From Rossellomorea sp. y25 (GTDB lineage: Bacteria > Bacillota > Bacilli > Bacillales > Bacillaceae_B): a DNA stretch of 64,000 bases. Position 1 is the first letter of the stretch. Each line of letters starts with the position of its first letter. The DNA lies in assembly GCF_038049935.1 (NCBI RefSeq), contig NZ_CP145886.1, forward strand, positions 2,922,501 through 2,986,500. The letters are read 5' to 3'. Below the pieces are notes generated by a model. The model saw only the letters and a list, made by a program, of their open reading frames with translations. It searched no databases and was not told where the DNA came from. Positions 55,963 through 63,190 of the stretch are shown piece by piece. The position numbers and the translations under genes were made by a program.

Positions 55963-56716
55963 AGTGACCTGTTAAGCTCGCCCTTATTGCGATCTCCTCC
56001 GTTTCCCGATCCCGGATCTCCCCCACCATGATAATATCCGGGTCGTGCCGTAAGATCGCTTTCAAGCAGGTGGAATACGTCATCCCGGCTTTTTCATTCA
56101 CTTGTATCTGCACCATATCCTCATGCATCTTCTCCACGGGATCTTCCAGTGTGATCACATTGCGGTTCAAGGCTGCCGAACAATGATGAACAAGGGAATA
56201 CAAAGTCGTTGTTTTCCCACTGCCAGTCGGTCCTGTGAACAAAATGAGGCCATGGGAATACATCAGAAGTGCAAGTAATTTTTTTGCCGAGGCAGGATAT
56301 AGTGACATTTTTCCAATTGGTATTTGATATTTTTGAGGGAGTATTCGAATGATGAGACTTTCTTTTAGGTGAGTCGTTGGTAAGGTAGAAATTCTGAGAG
56401 ATAGGGGCGTGTTTCGGACGGTAAGGCTGAAGGATCCACTTTGAGGTTTTCGTTCATGAACTATAAATGGGTAATTAATCGTTCTGCCTGGTTTGAGTCA
56501 ATGGTCTGGAATGGAACCAATGCTCCCAGCTCCCTGAATTGAATCAAGTAATCTTTGGTTCTGGGTATTAAATGAATATCTGTTGCTTCACTGCTGAAAG
56601 CTTCTCCACTCATTGCTTCCGATAGGGATTCCACTGAGTGAAATATAAATTAACACCACCTTTCTGTTTTCCTAACTAAAGATATACGACATCAATTTGC
56701 AAAATCCTTCTTTCAT
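55963..56716 (-). pseudogene. Duplicated 5' part and promoter region of comGA
   Basis: About 95% like comGA 52957-53735, including the 5' flank. A deletion of about 22 bp near 56449 (between GAGGTTTTCG and CATGAACT) shifts the frame, and the 3' third is cut off by the insertion. A 141-residue frame (55883-56308) keeps Walker A and the Asp box but has GLKAIL changed to CLKAIL and TAEIA to TEEIA. Non-functional as an assembly ATPase. Confidence 0.9.
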
Positions 56717-56760
56717 AGATAAAACTTCTTTATTAATCATGTGACTCCATTTAGTCATTC

Positions 56761-56786
56761 ACACATTCCTTCTTCGCCCATATATA
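56761..56786 (+). promoter_or_regulatory. Weak sigma-K-like element upstream of the cupin gene
   Basis: AC-N16-CATATATA, about 45 nt before the ATG. The -10 is only a partial match. Confidence 0.3.
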
Positions 56787-56830
56787 TAAAAAGAATATAA
56801 ACACAAAATTGAAAGTGGTGACGATACCCC

Positions 56831-57469
56831 ATGAGTAAATACATGGATTACACTTCTCCTGAAGCACAATTCTTTTTTGATGTTAATAAAAGTCCCTTAT
56901 TTAAAAAAGATGATCAGAACTTAATCAATATCTTAGGGGTAAATCAATTGAATACATTGGATAACAGCTCACTACTTGATATCTATTTAAGTAAACATAA
57001 TTTTGTGGAACCTCACTATCATCAGAACGCAGCTGAACTGGTCTATTGCATTTCTGGTGGAGCTACTGTTTCCATGCTCAATCCATATACGAAGCAGGTT
57101 CTAAATTACCGTATTTCTCCAGGACAGGTGACCAATGTCCCACAAGGCTGGTGGCATTATGAGGAGGCAACCCAGGACCACACCCACCTCTTGGCCATAT
57201 TTAATGCACCTACCCCAGAAGTAGTTTTAGGTTCTGATATCTTAAAATTCACACCATCAAGCGTCATGGCTTACAACTATTGTATGGATGAAGCTGAATG
57301 GATAAAAACTACAGAAAAAGTGAAACCAACCACCTACATCGGTCCCAGTTGCTTAGAACCTCAAAGGCATTCACCTAAACGACAGTCCCATTTCGCCTAT
57401 TCCCCATACCACTATCAATACCAGCCGAACCCTTATTATTACCGTCAGTGCATTCCGAAAACCATTTAG
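56831..57469 (+). CDS. Cupin-domain protein with Tyr/His/Pro-rich tail
   Basis: 212 residues. One cupin barrel (about 45-135) with metal-binding-type residues in FVEPHYHQNAAELVYCISGG (His-x-His and Glu) and a second His in PQGWWHYEEA. The C terminus (about 180-212) is rich in Tyr, His, Pro and Gln (YSPYHYQYQPNPYYYRQC), as in spore-surface proteins. The exact substrate, if any, cannot be read from the sequence. A coat or crust role is inferred. Confidence 0.8.
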   Translation: MSKYMDYTSPEAQFFFDVNKSPLFKKDDQNLINILGVNQLNTLDNSSLLDIYLSKHNFVEPHYHQNAAELVYCISGGATVSMLNPYTKQVLNYRISPGQVTNVPQGWWHYEEATQDHTHLLAIFNAPTPEVVLGSDILKFTPSSVMAYNYCMDEAEWIKTTEKVKPTTYIGPSCLEPQRHSPKRQSHFAYSPYHYQYQPNPYYYRQCIPKTI

Positions 57470-57550
57470 AAAGCGGAAGGGAACTTTTTTTAAAACTATT
57501 GAATAGAATTTCAAAATACAACCATACTATATTTTGTAAAGACGACTCAA

Positions 57551-57622
57551 TGGGCTATAGCCAAGCGGTAAGGCATCGCACTTTGACTGCGACACGCGTT
57601 GGTTCGAATCCAGCTAGCCCAG
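57551..57622 (+). tRNA. tRNA-Gln (anticodon UUG)
   Basis: 72 nt. Acceptor stem TGGGCTA pairs with TAGCCCA, discriminator G, D-arm AGCC..GGTAAGGC, anticodon loop CTTTGAC with TTG, T-loop GTTCGAATC. CCA is not encoded. A dispersed repeat starts 5 nt after its 3' end. Confidence 0.97.
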
Positions 57623-57626
57623 TTAG

Positions 57627-57748
57627 AAAAGCGGAAGGGCTTTGCTCAGAGGCGACAAGCATAAGATGAGGCACCCGGAAAGGCGTTTTTTGCCTTTTTG
57701 GGTGCCTTAGCTTATGACCTCGAGCCTCTAAGCCCTGGAGCTGGACAA
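57627..57748 (+). repeat. Dispersed hairpin repeat, reference copy 1
   Basis: 122 bp. Conserved order: AAAAGCGGA, AGAGGCGACAAGCATAAG, variable 5' arm (here AGGCACCC), AAAGGCG tip, TTTGCCTTTTTGG, variable 3' arm (GGGTGCCT), CTTATGACCTCGAGCCTCT, AAGCCC, GAGCTGGACAA. The whole unit folds into one long hairpin. Confidence 0.92.
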
Positions 57749-57751
57749 ATT

Positions 57752-57905
57752 AAAAGCGGAGGCGGCTTGCTCAGCCCCGACAAGCATAAGGCGAAGCTGC
57801 CATAAAGGCGGCTTTTTGCCTTTTTGGCTGCTTTGACTTATGACCTCGAGCCTCTAAGCCCTGGAACTGGACAATTTAAAAGCGGAGGCGGCTTGCTCAG
57901 CCCCG
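57752..57905 (+). repeat. Dispersed hairpin repeat, copy 2 plus 5' stub
   Basis: Full copy 57752-57874 with mid-stem AAGCTGCCA/TGGCTGCTT, then after 3 nt a 5' stub (57878-57905). Head-to-tail with copy 1. Confidence 0.9.
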
Positions 57906-57912
57906 AAACCAC

Positions 57913-57957
57913 ATTGAAAAAGGCTGGCACTTTTCATAAAGTGCCGGCCTTTTTCAA
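57913..57957 (-). terminator. mgsR terminator
   Basis: ATTGAAAAAGGCTGGCACTTT and its near-perfect complement around a 4-nt loop, T-run on the minus strand. Confidence 0.9.
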
Positions 57958-57981
57958 TACAACCATTTTTCCATTATACAT

Positions 57982-58368
57982 TTAACTACTTTTCTTCAAC
58001 GATCTGTTCTTATTCGCAAGGCTCTGTAATCCATCTGGATTGTAGCCGACCACCAGCTTTTTCCCGTCTGTTAACAAGGGTCTGCGGAGAAGTTTTGGCT
58101 CATCAATAATTAATTTGATCACTTCCGATAGAGGTAAATCGTTCACGTCTTTCCCCAAATCTTTGAAGGTTTGACTCCTTGTAGCCAATATTTCATCGAG
58201 TCCATCGGTTGTTAGGGATAGAAGCTCCATCAGTTCTTTATGTGTAGGCGTCTCTCTGAATAGATGTCTTTCATCAAAATCAACGGAATGTGCATTTAAC
58301 CATTTTTTGGCTTTTCGGCAAGAGGTACAGCTTGGATAAGTAAAAAATGTCAGGTTATTCACTTTCAT
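57982..58368 (-). CDS. mgsR: Spx/MgsR-family stress regulator
   Basis: 128-residue ArsC-fold protein that binds the RNA polymerase alpha subunit rather than reducing arsenate. The redox switch CTSC is at residues 14-17 and LLRRPLL near 93. It resembles B. subtilis MgsR (YqgZ), which modulates part of the sigma-B regulon, more than Spx itself. Next to yqgY and yqgX as in B. subtilis. Confidence 0.9.
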   Translation of the reverse strand: MKVNNLTFFTYPSCTSCRKAKKWLNAHSVDFDERHLFRETPTHKELMELLSLTTDGLDEILATRSQTFKDLGKDVNDLPLSEVIKLIIDEPKLLRRPLLTDGKKLVVGYNPDGLQSLANKNRSLKKSS

Positions 58369-58580
58369 GACCTCCTTAAATTTAAACTTGCTTGTTTATG
58401 ATTTGTTAAACATATTGTATATTAGTTGTATAACTTTTGTACAGTAATATCCCCTGGAAATTTGTGAACTTTTTTAAAACACTCGATCAATCAAGCTATA
58501 TTAGGCTTTCCTTGCATATCCATTCTTTTTCTTGAAGCTTATAATAGAGTTATAACCAACAAAAATGAGGTGTTCCTTGA

Positions 58581-59279
58581 ATGGATATGACACTGAAGGT
58601 TACAAGTGCACTTTCAGACCCTACCAGGTATTCCATTTACTTGTTCATTAGCGAGAGAAAACAAGAGGTATCGGTTCAAGACATTGCCGAAGAGTTTCAT
58701 ATTCACCCCAATGTTGCTCGACTACACCTAGCGAAGCTTGAAGAGATTCGAGTGCTGCAATCAGAATATGTAAAGACAGGTAAAGGCGGCAGGCCCGGCA
58801 AACGATATATCCCTTCTGAAGAAGTCGTGCAATTATCGTTTCCTCCTCGTGACTTCCGTTTACTTAGCAGTCTCACCATTGCTTCATTAGCTAAGCTTGG
58901 AGAAGAAGGTTTTAAGGCTCTGGTGGAAACGGGTTATGAGTACGGTAAAAGCCTGGTGAACCCCTACCTTCAAAGTCATAACCTATCCCTAATTGAATTA
59001 TCACAAGCTGAAAAGTTACATATTTTATCGGAGATTAGCACATCAATCGGTTTTACTTTGGATGAGTCAATGACTGATGCAGATCAAATCAAGTTCCACT
59101 ATGATCATTGCCCTTTTAATGAAAATGCCCAGTTGGAACCCATGTTCATATGCGGTTTACACAACGCCTTACTAAAAGGAATGTTTGAAACTCTATACTC
59201 TGTGGAAGAATTTAAACAAGAGGAAAATATGATAAATGACTGTTCCACGTGTAGATATCACGTAATCGTCACAAACTAA
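58581..59279 (+). CDS. Winged-helix regulator with Cys-rich C-terminal domain (SufR-like)
   Basis: 232 residues. The N-terminal ArsR/SufR-type winged helix (about 1-80; LSDPTRYSIYLFI, HPNVARLHLAKLEEI, wing GKGGRPGKRY) joins a helical domain and a C-terminal part with four cysteines: HCPF, MFICGLHNALLKGM, and DCSTC. The arrangement resembles regulators that hold an iron-sulfur cluster or metal. SufR-like function is inferred from architecture, not proven. GAGGTG lies before ATG 58581. Confidence 0.75.
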   Translation: MDMTLKVTSALSDPTRYSIYLFISERKQEVSVQDIAEEFHIHPNVARLHLAKLEEIRVLQSEYVKTGKGGRPGKRYIPSEEVVQLSFPPRDFRLLSSLTIASLAKLGEEGFKALVETGYEYGKSLVNPYLQSHNLSLIELSQAEKLHILSEISTSIGFTLDESMTDADQIKFHYDHCPFNENAQLEPMFICGLHNALLKGMFETLYSVEEFKQEENMINDCSTCRYHVIVTN

Positions 59280-59360
59280 AAGCAAACGGATATTTACTTT
59301 TATGGTAGTATTCATTTATAATATTGAATGATGGACTTAGGGTGTAAAGGAGGGTTACAT

Positions 59361-59606
59361 ATGGATCGTATGTTTAGAGTTCTTGGATTTTGGACTGGTA
59401 TTTTTGCTGTAATGTTCTATCTTGGTGATATGACCACGACATCATTAATCTTTTTAGGCCAAACAGGATTCTTCATTATGCTAAGCTATTTAAAACTGTC
59501 CGAACGTATGTATATTTATATTTTCGGTGCTTACTTAACAGTGTTCTTTGCTGGATTTACTTATTGGACGACCTTTATGATGACTCCGGGTGCAGGAGGA
59601 CACTAA
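59361..59606 (+). CDS. yqgY: DUF2626 small membrane protein (YqgY)
   Basis: 81 residues, three hydrophobic helices, ending MMTPGAGGH. Matches the YqgY/DUF2626 family of unknown function. ATG 59361 is fixed by AAAGGAGGG. Converges on yqgX. Confidence 0.88.
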   Translation: MDRMFRVLGFWTGIFAVMFYLGDMTTTSLIFLGQTGFFIMLSYLKLSERMYIYIFGAYLTVFFAGFTYWTTFMMTPGAGGH

Positions 59607-59645
59607 AAAAATTCCCTTTAGCTTATGGCTAAAGGGAATTTTTTT
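59607..59645. terminator. Bidirectional terminator between yqgY and yqgX
   Basis: AATTCCCTTTAGC and GCTAAAGGGAATT arms with A- and T-runs on both sides. Confidence 0.92.
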
Positions 59646-59652
59646 GTACAAT

Positions 59653-60288
59653 TTAAAACCCATTCAAAAATGGATTTGAATCCATCTCACCTTCAATCGA
59701 CGTTTCCGGTCCGTGGCCGGGTAGAACCGTCGTAGTCTCAGGCAACGTTAACAATTTGTCATGAATGCTTGTCAGCAGCTCCTTATGATTCCCACCAGGC
59801 AAATCGGATCGCCCGATGCTGCCCATAAATAACGTATCTCCAGCTAATACAATTTCACTTTCTTGTACATAATAAGAAATACTACCAGGTGAATGACCAG
59901 GCGTTTCAAATAATTGCAGCTGAAAATCGCCTATCGACAGTTTTTTTTCAGTTGTTAGTATGTAGTCAGCAGGCTTCAATCTAATCAGTTCACCCATCAT
60001 GAACAATTGAGATCCATTTAATGCAGGATCTAGTAACCACTGAGCTTCTTTCTCGTGAACATATACAGGAATACCATAGTTGTCCCGTACTGGATCAACC
60101 GCTCCAATATGATCAAAATGAGCGTGAGTAAGGAGAATGGCTAACGGAGTTAACGATTGACTCTCCAACCATTGAATCAACTTCTCCCCTTCACCGCCTG
60201 GATCGATGACTAAGCATTCATTTTTTGTGTTCCACAGGATATAGCAGTTCGTTTGTAAAGGTCCTAAAGGAATTTGTTTCCACTGCAC
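59653..60288 (-). CDS. yqgX: MBL-fold metallohydrolase YqgX
   Basis: 211-residue glyoxalase-II-like metallo-beta-lactamase-fold enzyme. Zinc motif THAHFDHIG near residue 53, second His in ETPGHSPGS near 134, Asp in LAGDTLF near 153, and a last His in LPGHGPET. Homologues act on thioesters such as S-lactoyl-bacillithiol. GTG 60288, 7 nt after GGAGGTGG, is the start and gives the B. subtilis length. Confidence 0.92.
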   Translation of the reverse strand: MQWKQIPLGPLQTNCYILWNTKNECLVIDPGGEGEKLIQWLESQSLTPLAILLTHAHFDHIGAVDPVRDNYGIPVYVHEKEAQWLLDPALNGSQLFMMGELIRLKPADYILTTEKKLSIGDFQLQLFETPGHSPGSISYYVQESEIVLAGDTLFMGSIGRSDLPGGNHKELLTSIHDKLLTLPETTTVLPGHGPETSIEGEMDSNPFLNGF

Positions 60289-60493
60289 CGTTTCCACCTC
60301 CAATTGTGATACTATTATTGTAGCAGAACTTATGGCATCATAAAAATTTGGCAGATAAACCCGCCATAGAAGTTTCAAATTTTCGACCTCGACAAACAGA
60401 GGAAAAAAATATAAAATGTTAATGAGTGCATTTATGTACATATGATTATTAAGCGCAGTAGTAAATCGCATTTTAATGAAAGGGGTCATATAA

Positions 60494-60667
60494 ATGGGTC
60501 TTGTAATTATTACAGCATTGGTTACATTATTAGCGTTATTTGCAGTAGTAAGCACTTTCAAAAACAAGAACGCTATGGGAATTCTTTTCTCACTGGCGAC
60601 ACTGGGTGTTTTTGGTTGGTTTACAATTATGACTGTCCTTCACTCTGGTTACCCAGGTGGTCATTAA
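60494..60667 (+). CDS. DUF2759 small membrane protein
   Basis: 57 residues (MGLVIITALVTLLALF...SGYPGGH) with two membrane helices. It matches the DUF2759 family found beside yqgX in Bacillus. AAAGGGG precedes the ATG and a terminator follows. Function unknown. Confidence 0.85.
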   Translation: MGLVIITALVTLLALFAVVSTFKNKNAMGILFSLATLGVFGWFTIMTVLHSGYPGGH

Positions 60668-60687
60668 TCAAACAAATGAATGATAGT

Positions 60688-60725
60688 AAAAAAGCCTCCC
60701 GTTTCTTGACGGAAGGCTTTTTTAC
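60688..60725 (+). terminator. Terminator of the DUF2759 gene
   Basis: AAAAAAGCCT and AGGCTTTTTT arms. Confidence 0.88.
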
Positions 60726-60765
60726 TATCATCAAGGGCACCCTAAGGTAATGTAGGCACCAAAAA

Positions 60766-60801
60766 GTACCCTATGGACTTTTATAGTGGGTACATTATAA
60801 T
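60766..60801 (+). promoter_or_regulatory. Promoter with overlapping inverted repeat upstream of the HxlR gene
   Basis: TGGACT (60774-60779), 16 nt, TATAAT (60796-60801). The inverted repeat GTACCCTAT (60766-60774) / ATAGTGGGTAC (60783-60793) brackets the -35 and spacer, as expected for an autoregulatory operator. Confidence 0.6.
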
Positions 60802-60875
60802 AAATATGAATATGTAGCCCATTCTATTTGTAAAAGGATCACATCTTTTACATGTAAGGGATAGGAGGTTCATCG

Positions 60876-61229
60876 ATGAAAAAATACAATATACCTGTAG
60901 AAGCTTCCTTGGAAGTTATTGGAGGCAAGTGGAAAGTCGTGATTCTCTGTCATTTGATTAAAAGCAAGCGAAGAACGAGTGAATTGAAAAAATTAATGCC
61001 TGGAATCACTCAGAAGATGTTGACTCAGCAGCTAAGGGAACTGGAAGCAGATGGAGTAATCAACAGAATTATTTATAATCAAGTTCCTCCCAAAGTGGAA
61101 TATGAATTAACAGAATACGGCTGGTCTTTAAAAGGACCTCTGGATATGCTATGTGCATGGGGTGAACAGCATATAGAGAAAACCTATCCTGACAAAAGTG
61201 AAGTGTTAGTCGAAAGTGAAGAAGTATGA
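60876..61229 (+). CDS. HxlR-family winged-helix transcriptional regulator
   Basis: 117 residues, single HxlR/MarR-like winged helix (VIGGKWKVVILCHLIKSKRRTSELKK, ITQKMLTQQLRELEADGVI, VEYELTEYGWSL). Such proteins bind as dimers and often sense electrophiles or oxidants. Cys25, in the VILCHL segment, is the likely sensing residue. Its own promoter carries an inverted repeat. The target genes are not evident. Confidence 0.88.
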   Translation: MKKYNIPVEASLEVIGGKWKVVILCHLIKSKRRTSELKKLMPGITQKMLTQQLRELEADGVINRIIYNQVPPKVEYELTEYGWSLKGPLDMLCAWGEQHIEKTYPDKSEVLVESEEV

Positions 61230-61240
61230 TTTTCATAAGA

Positions 61241-61280
61241 TAAAAGGGGTGAGTATCCTTTAAGGTACCCACCCCTTTTC
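61241..61280. terminator. Bidirectional terminator between the HxlR gene and yqgV
   Basis: AAAAGGGGTG and CACCCCTTTT arms with further inner pairing. Confidence 0.88.
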
Positions 61281-61286
61281 CGGCTC

Positions 61287-61601
61287 TTAATGATCTAATT
61301 TACTCTGAACAGAAGATAACTTTCCTTCCATTGTCGTTTTCTTATCTCGACGGTCATCAATTCTGATATTTGTCGCTACCCTCTTGATTCCCTGTTTGAA
61401 AGGTGATTCATGAATGTCTTGAATGACCTGAAACAAAACAGGAAGTTCTCCCTCTATAATCGTATTCATTGGAGTAAGTTGAAAACGTATTTTCCCTTCT
61501 TCTTCATACCCCTTAAGAATTCTATGTAGATCCGCTACATAAGAACTTACACTTGGAGATTCCGTTCCGATTGGTATAACTGTAACATCTACTATTGCCA
61601 T
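61287..61601 (-). CDS. yqgV: MTH1187-family thiamine-binding protein (YqgV)
   Basis: 104-residue ferredoxin-like fold protein. VTVIPIGTESPSVSSYVADLH and QLTPMNTIIEG segments are typical of the MTH1187/YkoF-like family. Members bind thiamine-like ligands. ATG shares a base with the yqgU stop (TAATG). Confidence 0.88.
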   Translation of the reverse strand: MAIVDVTVIPIGTESPSVSSYVADLHRILKGYEEEGKIRFQLTPMNTIIEGELPVLFQVIQDIHESPFKQGIKRVATNIRIDDRRDKKTTMEGKLSSVQSKLDH

Positions 61602-62713
61602 TACATATCTGCTCCTTCTTCTTTCAGTAGTTGAATGATGTTTGAGTTCGTCAAAACGATTACTTTCTCAAGTTGATTTCCATATAAACAATATTCCCCA
61701 TTTGGTGAACATTGTATAGGCTCTAAAGGCAGGTCATCAAACAAAACGTCTTCTTTTCCCGAAACCGTGTCCCACTTCATCAATGAGAATGTTCCAGTGT
61801 ACGTATCAAAAGAGCCTGGTTCATTTGCCTTGAATGTTATCAAATGACCCTTCCCACCTATCATATCATAATATGGGATTAACCAATCAGAATAACGGCT
61901 CAAGAGATCTACTGTGAATTCTGCCTGAATCTCACCACTTGAAGTGATGAATTGATACGTAAACGGTCCCTCTTCTTCCCGGGAAAAGATAGATAATAAA
62001 GAATCATCGAATTGATTAAAGTGGACACTGGAATCCACTATCATTTCTTTCCCCCCGTCGACAACATTCTGAGATAGCAGGGGAGCTGAAACGCTGATCT
62101 CATCCGTATTCCAATCTTGAAAAAGAACGGAAGAGTCCGAATGCCACTGTACAAATGGCTGTTCAACATCAATAGGATCCATTATCCCTTTTTCTACATC
62201 AATACGAAAGACTTGAAAGCTCCAATCTTCACTGAAGCTGGTCATTAACAAAGCATTGTCATCAAACTTGCTCCATGAGTGAGTTAATTCATAAGACGGG
62301 ACATCCTCCTCTTGGAACAACACTTCGCCTCCCCTGTCAATAATAGTCACTTGCGCTGAATAAGATACAGGAGCTGAATGGATGAGTATTTTTTCCTTAT
62401 CTGGTGAAATGCTTGCGCTCACATATGAAGATGGAATCTCGTAAATTTTCATATTGCTACCATCGTAAAGATTATAAATATAGAACGAGGTTTGACCATC
62501 CTCATTTTGCACGGTTAGAATTTCCGAATCCGAAAGCCAGCCGATGTTTTCTACAAAGCTGTCAGAGGTAAGAATTTCTGCAACGATCTCTTTCTTTTCA
62601 GTCTTCTCTTTCTCAGAGGGAGAAGTTTGAGTTTCTTCAGGTTGACAAGCTGACAACCAAAGAATACTCAACAGTAAACATATCAAAACACTTACCTTTT
62701 TGTTATTAATCAT
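61601..62713 (-). CDS. yqgU: YqgU-like beta-propeller lipoprotein
   Basis: 370 residues. Signal peptide with lipobox LSAC (Cys at about residue 23), then a Glu/Lys-rich spacer and repeated beta-propeller blades (SISPDKEKILIHS, WHSDSSVLFQDW, CSPNGEYCLYGN). Anchored outside the membrane. Function unknown. Coupled to yqgV. Confidence 0.85.
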   Translation of the reverse strand: MINNKKVSVLICLLLSILWLSACQPEETQTSPSEKEKTEKKEIVAEILTSDSFVENIGWLSDSEILTVQNEDGQTSFYIYNLYDGSNMKIYEIPSSYVSASISPDKEKILIHSAPVSYSAQVTIIDRGGEVLFQEEDVPSYELTHSWSKFDDNALLMTSFSEDWSFQVFRIDVEKGIMDPIDVEQPFVQWHSDSSVLFQDWNTDEISVSAPLLSQNVVDGGKEMIVDSSVHFNQFDDSLLSIFSREEEGPFTYQFITSSGEIQAEFTVDLLSRYSDWLIPYYDMIGGKGHLITFKANEPGSFDTYTGTFSLMKWDTVSGKEDVLFDDLPLEPIQCSPNGEYCLYGNQLEKVIVLTNSNIIQLLKEEGADM

Positions 62714-62810
62714 ACCCTTCTCCCTCCCTCAATTTATTCCATATTAATAAGTACGTTTAAAAGAAGAAAATGTTTCAATTTCATTAAAAAAATTACAAAA
62801 ATTCAAAAAA

Positions 62811-62850
62811 GTGATGACCGGATGTTCACTCGCACATCATTCGGGTCACC
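62811..62850 (-). terminator. Terminator of yqgT, displaced by repeats
   Basis: Imperfect arms TGACC(C)GAATG and CATCCGGTCA followed by T-runs on the minus strand. It lies about 340 nt after the yqgT stop because two repeat copies lie between. Confidence 0.6.
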
Positions 62851-62983
62851 ACAATCGGCTATTCTTTAAGTAGGATGATGATTTATTTTACTCCTGATTT
62901 TCACTTTCTACAATAGTTATTTTTGGAACATGCCAAAAGATTTTTCGAGTGATTTTTTATCATAAGTCGAATTTTATAGCAAT

Positions 62984-63189
62984 CATGTCGCCTTAAGGCA
63001 AAGGACGCCTTTCCGGCATGTTCGTCTTATGCTTGCCGCCTCTGAACGAGCCGCCTCCGCTTTTGTTTCATCCAGCTCCTGCGGCTAGAGCCTCGACGTC
63101 ATAAGTCAAACATGCCAAAAAGGCAAAGGACGCCTTTCCGGCATGTTCGTCTTATGCTTGTCGCCTCTGAACGAGCCGCCTCCGCTTTT
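62984..63189 (-). repeat. Dispersed hairpin repeats: one full and one truncated copy, abutting yqgT stop
   Basis: Minus-strand full copy 63068-63189, starting two bases after the yqgT TAA, mid-stem AACATGCC/GGCATGTT. After 3 nt a truncated copy 62984-63064 has the same mid-stem. Nothing else is seen in the 477-bp gap apart from the terminator. Confidence 0.9.
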
Positions 63190-63190
63190 G

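Noticed and set aside
60289..60567. N-terminal extension of yqgX by about 90 codons
   Set aside because: The added sequence is not MBL-like, crosses the divergent promoter of the DUF2759 gene, and GTG 60288 has a perfect ribosome-binding site.
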